64,000 nucleotides of DNA from Acidimicrobiales bacterium (GCA_041394185.1 JAWKIQ010000002.1:868001-932000), one strand, 5' to 3'; shown: positions 16,837 through 25,785, counted from the first letter of the stretch. Numbers and translations: made by a program. Notes: generated by a model not told the origin, from the sequence alone.

Positions 16837-17459
16837 CAGCTGTCGGCCCGGTCTGTGGAACGGCTCAGCACGGCGACGATGAACTCCGACCCGGTCTCGA
16901 AGGGCCTCAGATCCCAGGTCGAATGGCGCGAGTCGAATCGCAGCCCCGCCGCCTCCACGTCGGCTTCGAACTCGGCGAACTCATAGTCGCGCCCCGCACC
17001 GAAACCGGTGACGAGACGACCATCAGGCGCCAGATGGGCACCGAGGCGCTGCAAAACCATCTGCCGGGTGCTCGCTGCCAGGAAGGCCATCACATTTCCC
17101 GCAGCCACGATGGCGTCGAAGTCGGCGTCGATGCCCATCGAGGGAAGGTCCAACTCGGCCAGATCGGCGACGACCCACGTAGGGCCTGGATGATCCTGGC
17201 GTGCTGCTTCGATCAGCACGGGATCGACGTCGACCCCAACAACCTCGTGACCCTGCAGGTGCAGATGCCCGCCAACCCGGCCCGGCCCGCAGCCGGCGTC
17301 GAGGATGCGGGCGCTCCTGGGCACCATCGCATCGACCAGTCGGGCCTCACCGGCCAGGTCCTTACCCTCGGCTGCCATGGCGCGAAAGCGCTCCACGTAC
17401 CAGCTCGAGTGGTTCGGGTTCTCCTCGGTGATTTCGACCCACTTGCTCTTGTCGACCAC
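16836..17459 (-). CDS. Class I SAM-dependent methyltransferase
   Basis: I chose the GTG at 17459, which follows GGAGG by four bases; the longer open frame runs into the promoter of the divergent hydrolase gene. The 207-residue protein has the Rossmann SAM-binding motif LDAGCGPGRVGGHL (about 51), the acidic end of strand 2 (GVDVD) and the later DFDAIVAAGN motif. The N-terminal WVEITEENPNHSSWYVERF is typical of small actinobacterial methyltransferases of unknown substrate. It is the first gene of a two-gene operon with the Hsp70-propeller gene and lies only 29 bases from the divergent hydrolase start. Confidence 0.8.
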   Translation of the reverse strand: MVDKSKWVEITEENPNHSSWYVERFRAMAAEGKDLAGEARLVDAMVPRSARILDAGCGPGRVGGHLHLQGHEVVGVDVDPVLIEAARQDHPGPTWVVADLAELDLPSMGIDADFDAIVAAGNVMAFLAASTRQMVLQRLGAHLAPDGRLVTGFGAGRDYEFAEFEADVEAAGLRFDSRHSTWDLRPFETGSEFIVAVLSRSTDRADS

Positions 17460-17488
17460 AATCCCTCCACGTCTTCGGAGGTGAGGGT

Positions 17489-18652
17489 ATGGGATTCGTG
17501 TCGGGGTTCGCAGATCCGGCCTTCGACGAGCTTCGCGACGCCATGGTCGACAACCTTCGCGCCGAGGGCGACGATCCGGGCGACCTGGGCGCAGCCTTGA
17601 CCGTCTACGTGGGTGGGCGCAAGGTCGCCGACCTTGTGTCGGGCTGGACGAGCGACAGCCGCGACACCGCGTGGACACCCGACACCCTGGTGAACGCCTA
17701 TTCCACGATGAAGCCGGTGGCCGCAGTTCTGGCCCTTCGGGTCGTCGCCGAGGGCCTGATGGGCCTCGATGATCCGATCGCCTCTTGCTGGCCCGAGTTC
17801 GCAGCACACGGCAAGGAGACCATCACCCTTCGACAGGCCTTGTGCCACACCGCCGGGCTGGCGGCAGTGGGCCCTGTTCTGCACGTGCCAGATCTGTACA
17901 GATGGGACACGATGACGGCGGCTCTGGCGTCGACACCTCCGTGGTGGCCACCCGGAACAGCTCCCGGCTATCACACGAATACGTTCGGCTTCTTGATAGG
18001 CGAGCCGGTGCGCAGGCTCACCGGGCTGGATTTCAGCACGGCTGTTCGGCGCCTGTCCGACGCTTTCGAACTCGACATGCACTGCGGCTTGGGTGTCTCG
18101 GAATTGCCACGCGTAGCCGACGTCGACGTCGCTCACGCATCGCTGCCGATCGACCTCGATTCGGCCTATCCGGTATCAGACGAACGTTCGGTGCTGCTCA
18201 GGCACGCGTACGCCAACCCGCCGAACATCTCCGGGGTCGGCGTATTGAACAGCCAGGAATGGCGGATGTGCTGCGTGCCTTCTACCAACGGCCACACAAC
18301 GGCCCGCGGTTTGGCCCGGTTCTACAGCACCTTGCTGCCGGGCGCCCACAGGTGCCCGCTTCCTACCGAATTGCTGGCAGAAGCCCGCACCGAGGCCTCG
18401 GCGGGCACCGATGTGATACTCGAACGTCCCATACGTTTCGGGCTTGGATTTCAGCTGCACATGGACGACCGGCCGATCGGACTCACCGACTCGGCCTTCG
18501 GTCACTTCGGATATGGCGGCTCACTGGGTTTCGCCGACCCCGGTGCTGATGTTGCGTTCGGCTACCTCACGAATCGACCTGGCAAACGCTGGCAGAACGT
18601 TCGCGTCAGACGTCTCGTGAACACGCTGGCATCAGCCCTCGGCACCGGCTGA
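17489..18652 (+). CDS. Beta-lactamase-family serine hydrolase (class C / EstB-like esterase)
   Basis: The 387-residue protein has the SxxK active site STMK (Ser72, Lys75) and a Tyr in PGYHTNTFG (Tyr161) at the position of the second motif, as in EstB-type esterases and related peptidases. No signal peptide is seen, so a cytosolic esterase or beta-lactam-like hydrolase is more likely than a secreted beta-lactamase. The ATG at 17489 has GGAGGTGAGG just upstream. It is divergent from the methyltransferase gene and has no obvious operon partner. Confidence 0.82.
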   Translation: MGFVSGFADPAFDELRDAMVDNLRAEGDDPGDLGAALTVYVGGRKVADLVSGWTSDSRDTAWTPDTLVNAYSTMKPVAAVLALRVVAEGLMGLDDPIASCWPEFAAHGKETITLRQALCHTAGLAAVGPVLHVPDLYRWDTMTAALASTPPWWPPGTAPGYHTNTFGFLIGEPVRRLTGLDFSTAVRRLSDAFELDMHCGLGVSELPRVADVDVAHASLPIDLDSAYPVSDERSVLLRHAYANPPNISGVGVLNSQEWRMCCVPSTNGHTTARGLARFYSTLLPGAHRCPLPTELLAEARTEASAGTDVILERPIRFGLGFQLHMDDRPIGLTDSAFGHFGYGGSLGFADPGADVAFGYLTNRPGKRWQNVRVRRLVNTLASALGTG

Positions 18653-18697
18653 ACCCGCAGATTTGTGCCGCGTTGCCAGTGCCGCCAGACTGCGTCG

Positions 18698-19423
18698 ATG
18701 GACACGCTCGATCTCGTCAAGCACACCTCGCCGCTGATCAACTCAGCCGGCTCCGGCTACTACTTCCACCCCGACACCCTGGCAAAAGGCAAGGAGATCG
18801 GCCTCGACGGCTTCCGATTCTATTTCCTCGGCCGCGGTGGTGTGTTGGGTGATGTCGAGCCAGCTGTAGTCGTTTCTGCATTCGGCTACTTCAACGCCGG
18901 TTTGGTTGCGAACATGTGGAACTCGGCCAAAGAGAAGGTCGCCCCGCGAGAGGCGGCTGGTGTACATCTCGCATGCGCCGACGATTTCGGACGCTCGAAA
19001 CTGGCAGGGGTCGAGGGCCTCGATGCCTTCGTGGCTGCCGCCGAGAAGGTGATCACCTCGACAGATGCGTCCGGACTGACCCTGTTTGCCGCCATCGCGG
19101 CGGAGCCGATGCCAGACGACATCGCAGCCAGGGCATATCGCTGCGTCGTGCTGCTGCGTGAGCTTCGCGGAAGTGCCCACCTGGTTGCGGTGGTGGCCGA
19201 GGGTCTGACCACCGACGTGGCACATGCCATCAAGCGCCCCGGCGACGTGTCGACGTTCGGTTACGCAGAGCCTCCCGAGGTGACCGATGAGGCGCGCGCC
19301 GCTCTCGATGCTGCCGAACACCGCACCGACGCCATCGTCACCCGCTTCTTCGAGGTGCTCGACGACGACCAGAAGGCGGCGTTCGTCCAAGGCGTCGACG
19401 CCATCGCGGCTGCGCTGGCCTGA
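18698..19423 (+). CDS. SCO6745-like conserved actinobacterial protein
   Basis: The 241-residue product resembles the SCO6745 family: an N-terminal HTH-like segment, then GFRFYFLGRGGVLGDVEP and VVVSAFGYFNAGLV, which match the family's GYFAxRaAPLG and TAxFYNFxP patterns. Function is not established for the family. The ATG at 18698 was preferred over a start 11 codons upstream because the family begins near here; the ribosome binding site is poor, which could mean a leaderless transcript. It stands alone between the hydrolase and the convergent GGDEF-EAL gene. Confidence 0.7.
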   Translation: MDTLDLVKHTSPLINSAGSGYYFHPDTLAKGKEIGLDGFRFYFLGRGGVLGDVEPAVVVSAFGYFNAGLVANMWNSAKEKVAPREAAGVHLACADDFGRSKLAGVEGLDAFVAAAEKVITSTDASGLTLFAAIAAEPMPDDIAARAYRCVVLLRELRGSAHLVAVVAEGLTTDVAHAIKRPGDVSTFGYAEPPEVTDEARAALDAAEHRTDAIVTRFFEVLDDDQKAAFVQGVDAIAAALA

Positions 19424-19447
19424 CCCGACGGCAAGGCCCGGTCTGGC

Positions 19448-21589
19448 TCAGCCGGTGACGTCAGCCGCGTCGAGTACGGGCGTCAGATTCGACATGGCAG
19501 TGGCCACGAACTCGTCGACCTCGACTGCCTTCGACCACAGGTACCCCTGACCAAGATCACAACCGAGCTCGCGCAGCAGACCCAACTGGGCCAAGTCTTC
19601 GACGCCTTCGGCAACGATGCAGTGGCCCAGTCGTTTGCCGAGTTCGACGATGCCTCTGACGATGATGGCGGACTCACCGGTGGGCCTCAGCTCGCTCACG
19701 AAGCGCCTGTCTATCTTCACCTCCGTCACCGGCAGCTCATGAAGACGCAATAGCGATGAATGCCCGGTTCCGAAGTCATCGATAGACAAGCCGACTCCGG
19801 CTTGTCTCAGCTCGGCTAGGGCGGCCACCACGTCTGCCCTGTCGGTTGTGATCTCGCGCTCGGTCATCTCGAGGATCAGGCGGCTGGGATCAACGCCGTT
19901 GGTAAGCAGCCGGTCTATGACCTGGTGACCGAAGGCCCTGTCTGACAGGTTCTTCATCGAGACGTTCACCGACGCGTGGATGCCGCTGGCCTCGGTGCGC
20001 GCCAACATGCGGGCGGCCTGTTCGACCAGTTCGACCGTCAGGGCGGTGAAGTGGCGAGATATCTCGACGACGTCCAAGAAGTCGCGAGGCTCGAGAACTC
20101 CCCTTTGGGGGTGATGCCAGCGCAACAGGCCCTCTGCGCCGACCAGTTCGGAAGTGGCCAGGTCGATCTTGGGCTGGAACCACAACCTCAGCTCGTCGCG
20201 TTCGAGAGCACCCGCTATGTCGGCGCTGAGCGACAAGCGATCGATCGTTGTGGCCCGGTGGTCGCGCGAGTATACCCGATATGCCTGACCGGCCCGCTTG
20301 GCCGAGTACATGGCCAGGTCCGCCAGGCGCATCAGCTCGTTGGCCAGCGCGGCGTGTTCTGGTGCGGCAGCGATTCCGATCGAAGACGAGCCCGCGAACT
20401 CGAGCCCGTCGAGGGTCACCGGCCTCTCGCACGCAGCAGCGGCTCGTCTGGCAAGGTCCACCGAACGCTCGACAGCGCCAGGGCCCCACACTGCGAATGC
20501 GAACTCGTCGCCCCCGATTCGAGCGACAAGGCTGCGATCGTCGGTCTCACCGGCCAGCCGACAGGCGATCTCACGCAAGAACACGTCGCCGCTGTGGTGG
20601 CCGAGAGTGTCGTTCACCTCTTTGAAGCGATCGAGGTCCATCATCATCAGGACGGTCTCGTCGCCCTCATCGAGATGTTCCTCGAGCACCCGGTTGAGCA
20701 CAGCGCGGTTGGCCAGACCGGTCAGCTCGTCGGTCTCGGCCAGGGTCACCAGCTCGGTCACGTCGACGGCCACTCCCCTGGCCAACGCGGCCGAACCCTT
20801 CCCGATGATCCGAAAGGACAGTTGGAACGCGGCCCACGAACCGTTGGCGCGTCGCAACCGGCAACGGCCCTCAGTCCAGCCCGCGTCGTCGCGGGGAGCT
20901 CGGCTGAGAGACTCCAAGTCGTCCGGGTGTACCAACTGGGCCATGTCGGGCGGCACCTCACCCCGTGAGTAACCCAAGATGTCGTCGGTACGGCCGCTCA
21001 CCGATAGCAGCCTTCCAGTTTGTGGATCGGCCTCCCACAAGATCACGTCTGCCGAAGCGGCGATGTCGGCCAGTCTTGCGGCCGCGCCGTGATCGTTGGC
21101 GAGGAATACGTCGACGTAGCTGCCTACCAAAGGCACCAGCACTGCGGCGGCCGCAATGGGCACGAGCAAACCCTCGGCACCGACGATGACGCCACCGATG
21201 GCCAGTCCGGTGAGGCCCAACGCCTCGAGCAACACATAGCCCCGACGGCCCAAGAACACCGCAGATGCTGCCGGGGATCCCACGATGATCACCAGGCCCG
21301 CAGTCCAAACATCGGGAGCCAGCCAGATCAGCGCCACAGTGGCAAAGACGTCGAAGCTCGGCTGGGCCTTCATGACCAGATGGGGCGGCAGCAGCGTGGA
21401 GATCGCCACCGGAACCACAGTCATGGCAAGCAATATCGGAGCCAACACGAACCGATTCGGCCCAACCTCGGGCACCAGGGCACAAACCGCCGCCAGCCCG
21501 AACAGCCCGACCGCTCTCAGGAGAACCCGATGGTTGACCCGGCGACGGGCGTACTCGTCGAAGTAGTCGTGGTGAACCTTCGCCCGCAT
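19448..21589 (-). CDS. Membrane PAS-GGDEF-EAL protein (cyclic di-GMP synthesis/breakdown)
   Basis: The ATG at 21589 (MRAKVHH) has GGAG in front; the longer frame begins at a TTG without a ribosome binding site. Of 713 residues, about 20 to 165 hold five to six membrane helices, about 165 to 280 a PAS domain, then a GGDEF domain with an intact GGDEF (359-363, RIGGDEFAF) and an EAL domain. The EAL signature reads EGL (AEGLLRWHHP), but DDFGTG and EGVED are intact, so both activities are possible. It probably sets cyclic di-GMP in response to a membrane or PAS signal, which would fit with the flagellar genes at the right end. Confidence 0.9.
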   Translation of the reverse strand: MRAKVHHDYFDEYARRRVNHRVLLRAVGLFGLAAVCALVPEVGPNRFVLAPILLAMTVVPVAISTLLPPHLVMKAQPSFDVFATVALIWLAPDVWTAGLVIIVGSPAASAVFLGRRGYVLLEALGLTGLAIGGVIVGAEGLLVPIAAAAVLVPLVGSYVDVFLANDHGAAARLADIAASADVILWEADPQTGRLLSVSGRTDDILGYSRGEVPPDMAQLVHPDDLESLSRAPRDDAGWTEGRCRLRRANGSWAAFQLSFRIIGKGSAALARGVAVDVTELVTLAETDELTGLANRAVLNRVLEEHLDEGDETVLMMMDLDRFKEVNDTLGHHSGDVFLREIACRLAGETDDRSLVARIGGDEFAFAVWGPGAVERSVDLARRAAAACERPVTLDGLEFAGSSSIGIAAAPEHAALANELMRLADLAMYSAKRAGQAYRVYSRDHRATTIDRLSLSADIAGALERDELRLWFQPKIDLATSELVGAEGLLRWHHPQRGVLEPRDFLDVVEISRHFTALTVELVEQAARMLARTEASGIHASVNVSMKNLSDRAFGHQVIDRLLTNGVDPSRLILEMTEREITTDRADVVAALAELRQAGVGLSIDDFGTGHSSLLRLHELPVTEVKIDRRFVSELRPTGESAIIVRGIVELGKRLGHCIVAEGVEDLAQLGLLRELGCDLGQGYLWSKAVEVDEFVATAMSNLTPVLDAADVTG

Positions 21590-21763
21590 AGGCGCTCCAT
21601 CGGCAGCAACATCTGGCGATTGGAGCCCTCCGACCCGACCAATCGACAGAATCGTTCGGGTGAGATTCAAAACGAAGAAAGCCGCCCGGCTGCGAGCGAC
21701 TTCTTCCAAGTTATCACGAGACGACTTTCGCGTCTCGGCTTCCGGTACAGATAGACGAAAGAT

Positions 21764-21967
21764 TCACCCTCCGATGAGCGATGCGAGGCCCCAGATGGCC
21801 GCAACCAGCCCTACGGCGCCCATGACGAGGCTCCGCCCGAGTGGGGCGCGGGCCAGATCGCCATCACGAAACGGCTCGTCGGGAGGCCGAACGATGGCCA
21901 ACACGTTGCCGATCAACATCGCCGCACCGAGGGCCAGAACGGTCAATGGAAGAATGTCGTCGTACAC
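21764..21967 (-). CDS. Small two-helix membrane protein, unknown
   Basis: The GTG at 21967 follows GGGAGAG. The 67-residue product has two hydrophobic helices (about 8 to 25 and 47 to 65) joined by a charged loop (RPPDEPFRDGDLAR). The second helix is Gly-rich and ends GLASLIGG. No family was recognised. It lies behind the GGDEF-EAL gene in the same direction but with 174 bases between, so it is probably transcribed separately upstream of it. Confidence 0.6.
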   Translation of the reverse strand: MYDDILPLTVLALGAAMLIGNVLAIVRPPDEPFRDGDLARAPLGRSLVMGAVGLVAAIWGLASLIGG

Positions 21968-22074
21968 GTTGAGTCTCTCCCGGTTGCAGAGCTTGGCCTA
22001 TGACCTGCGCCAACGCTATCGCCGGGGAAAGGCCCCGGCGATGCCATCGGCCCTGGGCGTGGCACTCTGTTGGC

Positions 22075-22371
22075 GTGAAGCAGATCCCTCGAGTGGCGAC
22101 CGCGGCCGCGATTGGTATTGCGATTGGCCTGCTCAGTTCGTTGGTTTTCACCATGCTGGTCATAGCCGTAGCGCTGCTGGTCGCACTGGTGACACGCGTG
22201 GCGGCCCAGGAGACAGACCGCAACACCGGACCTATTCCTCAGCTGGCCCTGGCCGTGGGCATCGGAACCTTGGCCGGCCGCCTCATCGGATGGTTCGGCA
22301 TCATCGGCGGGGTGGCTGCTCTGGTGCTGTTGGTGGTGGTGTTCTTCGCTGCTGGTGGCGACCTGGTGTGA
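22075..22371 (+). CDS. Small integral membrane protein, unknown
   Basis: I chose the GTG at 22075, since residues before it in the open frame are Arg/His/Trp-rich and look non-coding. The 98-residue protein has a basic start and hydrophobic helices at about 8 to 40 (possibly two) and 56 to 94, with a short polar loop (RVAAQETDRNTGP). No family was recognised. It is convergent with dnaB; the stop codons are 21 bases apart. A clear ribosome binding site is absent. Confidence 0.55.
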   Translation: MKQIPRVATAAAIGIAIGLLSSLVFTMLVIAVALLVALVTRVAAQETDRNTGPIPQLALAVGIGTLAGRLIGWFGIIGGVAALVLLVVVFFAAGGDLV

Positions 22372-22392
22372 GGTGTCGTAGCAGTGCGGCGG

Positions 22393-23751
22393 TCAGGCCT
22401 TGGCCATGTTCGCGAACCTGGTGAAGTGGCCCAGGAAGGCCAAGCGGACGGTGGCTGTCGGGCCGCTGCGGTGCTTGGCGATGATGATCTCGGCAGTGCC
22501 GATGTCTGATGACTCGGGGTTGTACATCTCGTCGCGGTACAAGAACATGACGACGTCTGCGTCCTGCTCGATGGCACCAGACTCGCGAAGATCCGCAAGC
22601 ATCGGGCGCTTGTCTGCTCGAGACTCGAGGGTTCTCGACAGCTGAGAAAGAGCGACGACGGGGGTTTCGAGCTCGCGGGCCAGGATCTTGAGACCTCGCG
22701 ATATCTCCGAGATCTCGACCTGGCGGCTCTCGGCTCGACTCGATCCCTGCATCAGCTGCAGATAGTCGACGACAACCAGGCCTAGATCACCCAATCGACT
22801 CTTCAGGCGTCGTGCCTTGGCCCGTATCTCCATCACCGACAGGTTCGGGTTGTCGTCGATCCAGATCGGCGCCTCCGCCAGCTGCCCCACCGCTCGGCTG
22901 ATCTTGGGCCAGTCGTCGTCGCTGAGATTGCCGTTGCGCAGTCTCGATGAATCGACCTTGGCCTGCGAGGACAGAATGCGCTGGGTCAGCTCGAGGTGGC
23001 CCATCTCGAGGGAGAAGAACAACACCGGCTTTTGGGCGACCATCGCAGCGTGGGTTGTGAGCCCCAGTGAAAACGCGGTCTTGCCCATGGCTGGGCGGGC
23101 ACCCACCACTATCAACGCGCTGGGCTGCAGACCCGACAGAACCTCGTCGAGATCGTGATAGCCGGTGGGTATGCCCGTGATGGCATCACCACGCTCGTAC
23201 AGGTCCTCGAGTCGATCGAGGTTGTCTGAAAGCAGGTCGCGAATGGGTCTGGTCGTGTCGGTGACGCGCCGTTGCGCCACCTGGAACATCTTGGCCTCGG
23301 CCTCGTCGATGGCCTTGGTCACGTCGTCTGGCAACGAATAGCCGACTTCGATGATCTCGCCCGCGGCCGCAATCAGACGACGCAGGAGCGCCCGTTCCTC
23401 GATGATGGTTGCGTAGCGGGCAGCGTTGGAGGTGGCGGGTGTCGTCGATTCGAGATCGACCAGTGTCTGCAGGCCACCTGCGGCCTCGAGCAGACCCGAA
23501 CGCTCGAGTTCCTCGGCGACCGTGACCGGATCGGCCGGGTGCCCCGAGCTGTACAAGCTGGCGATCGCGTCGAAGATGTGCTGGTGAGCGGGCAGATAGA
23601 AGTCGCCCGCGTCGAGGGCTTCAACCGCCGGGCCGATCGCATCGCGCGACAGCAGCATCGCGCCCAACAAGGACCTCTCGGCCTCGAGATTGTGCGGGGC
23701 GCGACGTACCGAATCGGAGATAGGGCTCCTTGGTGCTGCGTCGTCGATCAT
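22393..23751 (-). CDS. dnaB: Replicative DNA helicase DnaB
   Basis: The 452-residue protein has the N-terminal primase-interacting domain (NLEAERSLLGAML) and the RecA-like motor with Walker A GARPAMGKTAF and VVDYLQLMQ. SQLSRTLE and the conserved REPxLSDLRESG-type stretch (RPMLADLRESGAIEQDAD) follow. There is no intein, unlike some mycobacterial DnaB. The ATG at 23751 is preceded by GGGAGGA. It unwinds the fork after loading at oriC. Three DnaA-box-like 9-mers lie just upstream (23801-23864), so initiation protein could control its expression. Confidence 0.95.
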   Translation of the reverse strand: MIDDAAPRSPISDSVRRAPHNLEAERSLLGAMLLSRDAIGPAVEALDAGDFYLPAHQHIFDAIASLYSSGHPADPVTVAEELERSGLLEAAGGLQTLVDLESTTPATSNAARYATIIEERALLRRLIAAAGEIIEVGYSLPDDVTKAIDEAEAKMFQVAQRRVTDTTRPIRDLLSDNLDRLEDLYERGDAITGIPTGYHDLDEVLSGLQPSALIVVGARPAMGKTAFSLGLTTHAAMVAQKPVLFFSLEMGHLELTQRILSSQAKVDSSRLRNGNLSDDDWPKISRAVGQLAEAPIWIDDNPNLSVMEIRAKARRLKSRLGDLGLVVVDYLQLMQGSSRAESRQVEISEISRGLKILARELETPVVALSQLSRTLESRADKRPMLADLRESGAIEQDADVVMFLYRDEMYNPESSDIGTAEIIIAKHRSGPTATVRLAFLGHFTRFANMAKA

Positions 23752-23800
23752 CACTGACGATCCTCCCTCGCGCGGCCTGTGGTCGGCTAGACCCAAAACC

Positions 23801-23864
23801 TGTGGTTAAAGGTCACCAGACCATGGGGAATAAAGGGTTTCCCCTGTGGACAAAGTGTGGGAAA
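23801..23864 (-). promoter_or_regulatory. DnaA-box cluster upstream of dnaB
   Basis: Read on the minus strand, TTGTCCACA (23845-23853) is a perfect actinobacterial-type DnaA box, flanked by TTTCCCACA (23856-23864) and TTAACCACA (23801-23809). They lie 50 to 113 bases before the dnaB start. Confidence 0.55.
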
Positions 23865-23882
23865 CGGGCTCCACCAAAGGGT

Positions 23883-23917
23883 GAGGGCCGACACCGAGCG
23901 AGACGGCGCCGGCCCTC
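23883..23917 (-). terminator. GC-rich hairpin after rplI
   Basis: GAGGGCCG (23883-23890) pairs with CGGCCCTC (23910-23917), located 34 bases beyond the rplI stop. There is no T-tract. It probably ends the rpsF-ssb-rpsR-rplI transcript. Confidence 0.5.
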
Positions 23918-23950
23918 GAGCCCCTTGAACTGTGGGTCTGACGAGCCGAA

Positions 23951-24400
23951 TCAGTCGGCGGCGACGACGTCGATGTTGATGACAAACTGGACGTCGGCGT
24001 GAAGCTTGGCCTGAACCTCGTGACCACCCACCGTGCGGATCGAACCGTCGATGGACAAGTCGCGGCGGTCGAGCTCGAGCCCGGTCGCCGCCTTGACAGC
24101 CTCGGCGACATCGGAGGTTGTGACCGAGCCATAAAGCTGGCCGCCAGATCCGGCCTTGGCCGATACCGGCACGGTCTGACCCACCAGCTGGCGCGCGATG
24201 TCTTCGGCGGCACTGCGATCGCGCTCGTCGCGCTGATCCCGCGACCGGCGCATGGCGGCAGCCTGGGCGACAGCTCCTTGCGAAGCCATCATGGCCTTGC
24301 CCGAGGGGATCAGGAAGTTCCGGGCGTAGCCGTCGGCCACGTCGATCATGTCGCCGGTTTTGCCGAGGCCACTGACGTCGGTACGCAAGATGACGTTCAC
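23951..24400 (-). CDS. rplI: Ribosomal protein bL9
   Basis: The 149-residue protein has the bL9 N-terminal domain ([32 protein letters not shown]), the long connecting helix and the C-terminal domain ([17 protein letters not shown]). It is the last gene of the rpsF-ssb-rpsR-rplI operon, overlaps rpsR by four bases (ATGA) and is followed by a hairpin. Confidence 0.95.
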   Translation of the reverse strand: MNVILRTDVSGLGKTGDMIDVADGYARNFLIPSGKAMMASQGAVAQAAAMRRSRDQRDERDRSAAEDIARQLVGQTVPVSAKAGSGGQLYGSVTTSDVAEAVKAATGLELDRRDLSIDGSIRTVGGHEVQAKLHADVQFVINIDVVAAD

Positions 24401-24789
24401 TCGCTGTCCTCCTCGGTCACGTCTTCCTCGTCGTCGACGATGTCGTCGTCGTCGTTGACGTCGTCACGGTCGTCGCGATCGTCGCGATCGGAGCGGCGAC
24501 GCTTGTCACCCTTGCGCTGCGTCACAACCCGCGATGCGTATGGCAGCAGCGCCATCTCGCGTGCGTTCTTGACGGCCCGGGCTACCTCGCGCTGCTGCTG
24601 GACATCGTTTCCGGTGACGCGGCGGGCGCGGATCTTGGCACGATCGGACATGAAGGCCCGAAGAAGCGTGACGTCCTTGTAGTCGATGTAGTCGATGCCC
24701 TCTTTGACGATCGGGCTGATCTTCTTCTTGCGGGGCTTGAGCTTCTTCGGGTCCTTGCCCTTGACCCGGCCCTTCTTCTTCACAGCCAT
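24397..24789 (-). CDS. rpsR: Ribosomal protein bS18 with long acidic C-terminal tail
   Basis: The bS18 core is recognisable ([49 protein letters not shown]). bS18 is usually about 75 to 85 residues; this one is 130. It has a Lys-rich start ([17 protein letters not shown]) and, after residue about 90, a tail that is first Arg/Asp ([14 protein letters not shown]) and then almost purely Asp/Glu. The tail is in frame and ends at the ATGA overlap with rplI, so it is not a frameshift product. The gene starts directly after the ssb stop. Confidence 0.93.
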   Translation of the reverse strand: MAVKKKGRVKGKDPKKLKPRKKKISPIVKEGIDYIDYKDVTLLRAFMSDRAKIRARRVTGNDVQQQREVARAVKNAREMALLPYASRVVTQRKGDKRRRSDRDDRDDRDDVNDDDDIVDDEEDVTEEDSE

Positions 24790-25281
24790 CTAGAACGGCT
24801 CCTCTTCTGGGTAGTAGTCGGCGGAAGGTGCCTGATACGCGGGGGACGACTGCTGACGGCCGCCGCCCTGGTATCCACCGCCGCCCTGATAACTGCCACC
24901 GCCCTGCTGGTCGGTGCCTCGTTCGTTTCTCTTGACCTCGGCCGCAGCCCAACGAAGGCTCGGTCCGATCTCGTCGGCGACCACTTCGACCACCGATCGC
25001 TTTTCGCCCTCGGGTGTGTCCCAGGACCTCTGCTCGAGGCGCCCGGTGACCATCACCCTCATGCCCCGAGACAGGGTCTCGCCGACGTTCTCGGCCATCT
25101 CTCTCCAACAAACGACGTTGAAGAAGCTGACCTGTTCGTCCCAAGCACCGGTCTGGCGGTTCTGCCAGCGCCGGTTGACGGCAATGCCGAGGGTCGCCCG
25201 GGCCTGCCCGGACTGGGTGTATCGAAGTTCGGGATCTCTGGTGAGATTGCCCACGAGGGTCACGGAATTATCGCTCGCCAT
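24790..25281 (-). CDS. ssb: Single-stranded DNA-binding protein
   Basis: The 163-residue protein has the OB fold (MASDNSVTLVGNLTRDPELR, TGAWDEQVSFFNVVCWREMAENV), a Gly/Gln-rich linker (GGGSYQGGGGYQGGG) and the acidic tip EEEPF that docks partner proteins. It coats single-stranded DNA at forks. It lies between rpsF and rpsR, as in most bacteria, 17 bases after rpsF and directly abutting rpsR. Confidence 0.96.
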   Translation of the reverse strand: MASDNSVTLVGNLTRDPELRYTQSGQARATLGIAVNRRWQNRQTGAWDEQVSFFNVVCWREMAENVGETLSRGMRVMVTGRLEQRSWDTPEGEKRSVVEVVADEIGPSLRWAAAEVKRNERGTDQQGGGSYQGGGGYQGGGRQQSSPAYQAPSADYYPEEEPF

Positions 25282-25298
25282 GGTTCGAGCCTCCTGAC

Positions 25299-25622
25299 TC
25301 AGTCAGCCTGCCCAATCAGACCGCGGCGTTCTGCCTCGGAATCGGGAAGGCGGATCAGCTTGTGGCGGACGACGTCGTCCGCGAGACGGAGGTTGCGCTC
25401 GACCTCATCGAGGGCACCGCCCTCGGCGAGCACCTCTATGACCGAGTAGTAGCCCTCGGTCTTGTGGTTGATCTCGTAGGCGAACTTGCGCCGACCCCAG
25501 AAGTCGACGTTCTTGATCTCGCCAGCGGCTTCGACCTTGGCGCGAACGTCCTTCAGCGCGTCTTGCACTGCGACATCGTCGAGATCGCCGTCGTGGATGA
25601 CCATTAGTTCGTATGCGCGCAC
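25299..25622 (-). CDS. rpsF: Ribosomal protein bS6
   Basis: I chose the GTG at 25622 (VRAYELMVI, matching the family's MRxYELMVI start). A GTG four codons upstream directly abuts AAGGAG and is too close. The 107-residue protein contains FWGRRKFAYEINHKTEGYY and ends before ssb. bS6 binds bS18 in the 30S platform; both are in this operon. A GC-rich stretch lies upstream where S6:S18 leader elements often occur, but I could not fold a convincing copy. Confidence 0.94.
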   Translation of the reverse strand: MRAYELMVIHDGDLDDVAVQDALKDVRAKVEAAGEIKNVDFWGRRKFAYEINHKTEGYYSVIEVLAEGGALDEVERNLRLADDVVRHKLIRLPDSEAERRGLIGQAD

Positions 25623-25785
25623 GATGGCACACACCTCCTTCGGACCCGACCGGCGGCCGGGGCCCCGTCTAGTAGCGGAGCAGGGGTTGATGAGTTGTCA
25701 GCGCATCAGCGTAGAGCACATCGTTCCCAACTCCCACCCCCAGTATGCAAACGGGGTGGGACAGCCAGCCCGAGCACGCTGCGCG

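Noticed and set aside
6177..17459. Island as a prophage or integrative element
   Set aside because: No integrase, tRNA-attached repeat, transposase or phage structural gene was seen, and base composition is like that of the neighbours.
25623..25680. S6:S18 ribosomal leader ahead of rpsF
   Set aside because: A GC-rich stretch with CCGGCCGCCGG exists, but I could not pair it into the known motif.
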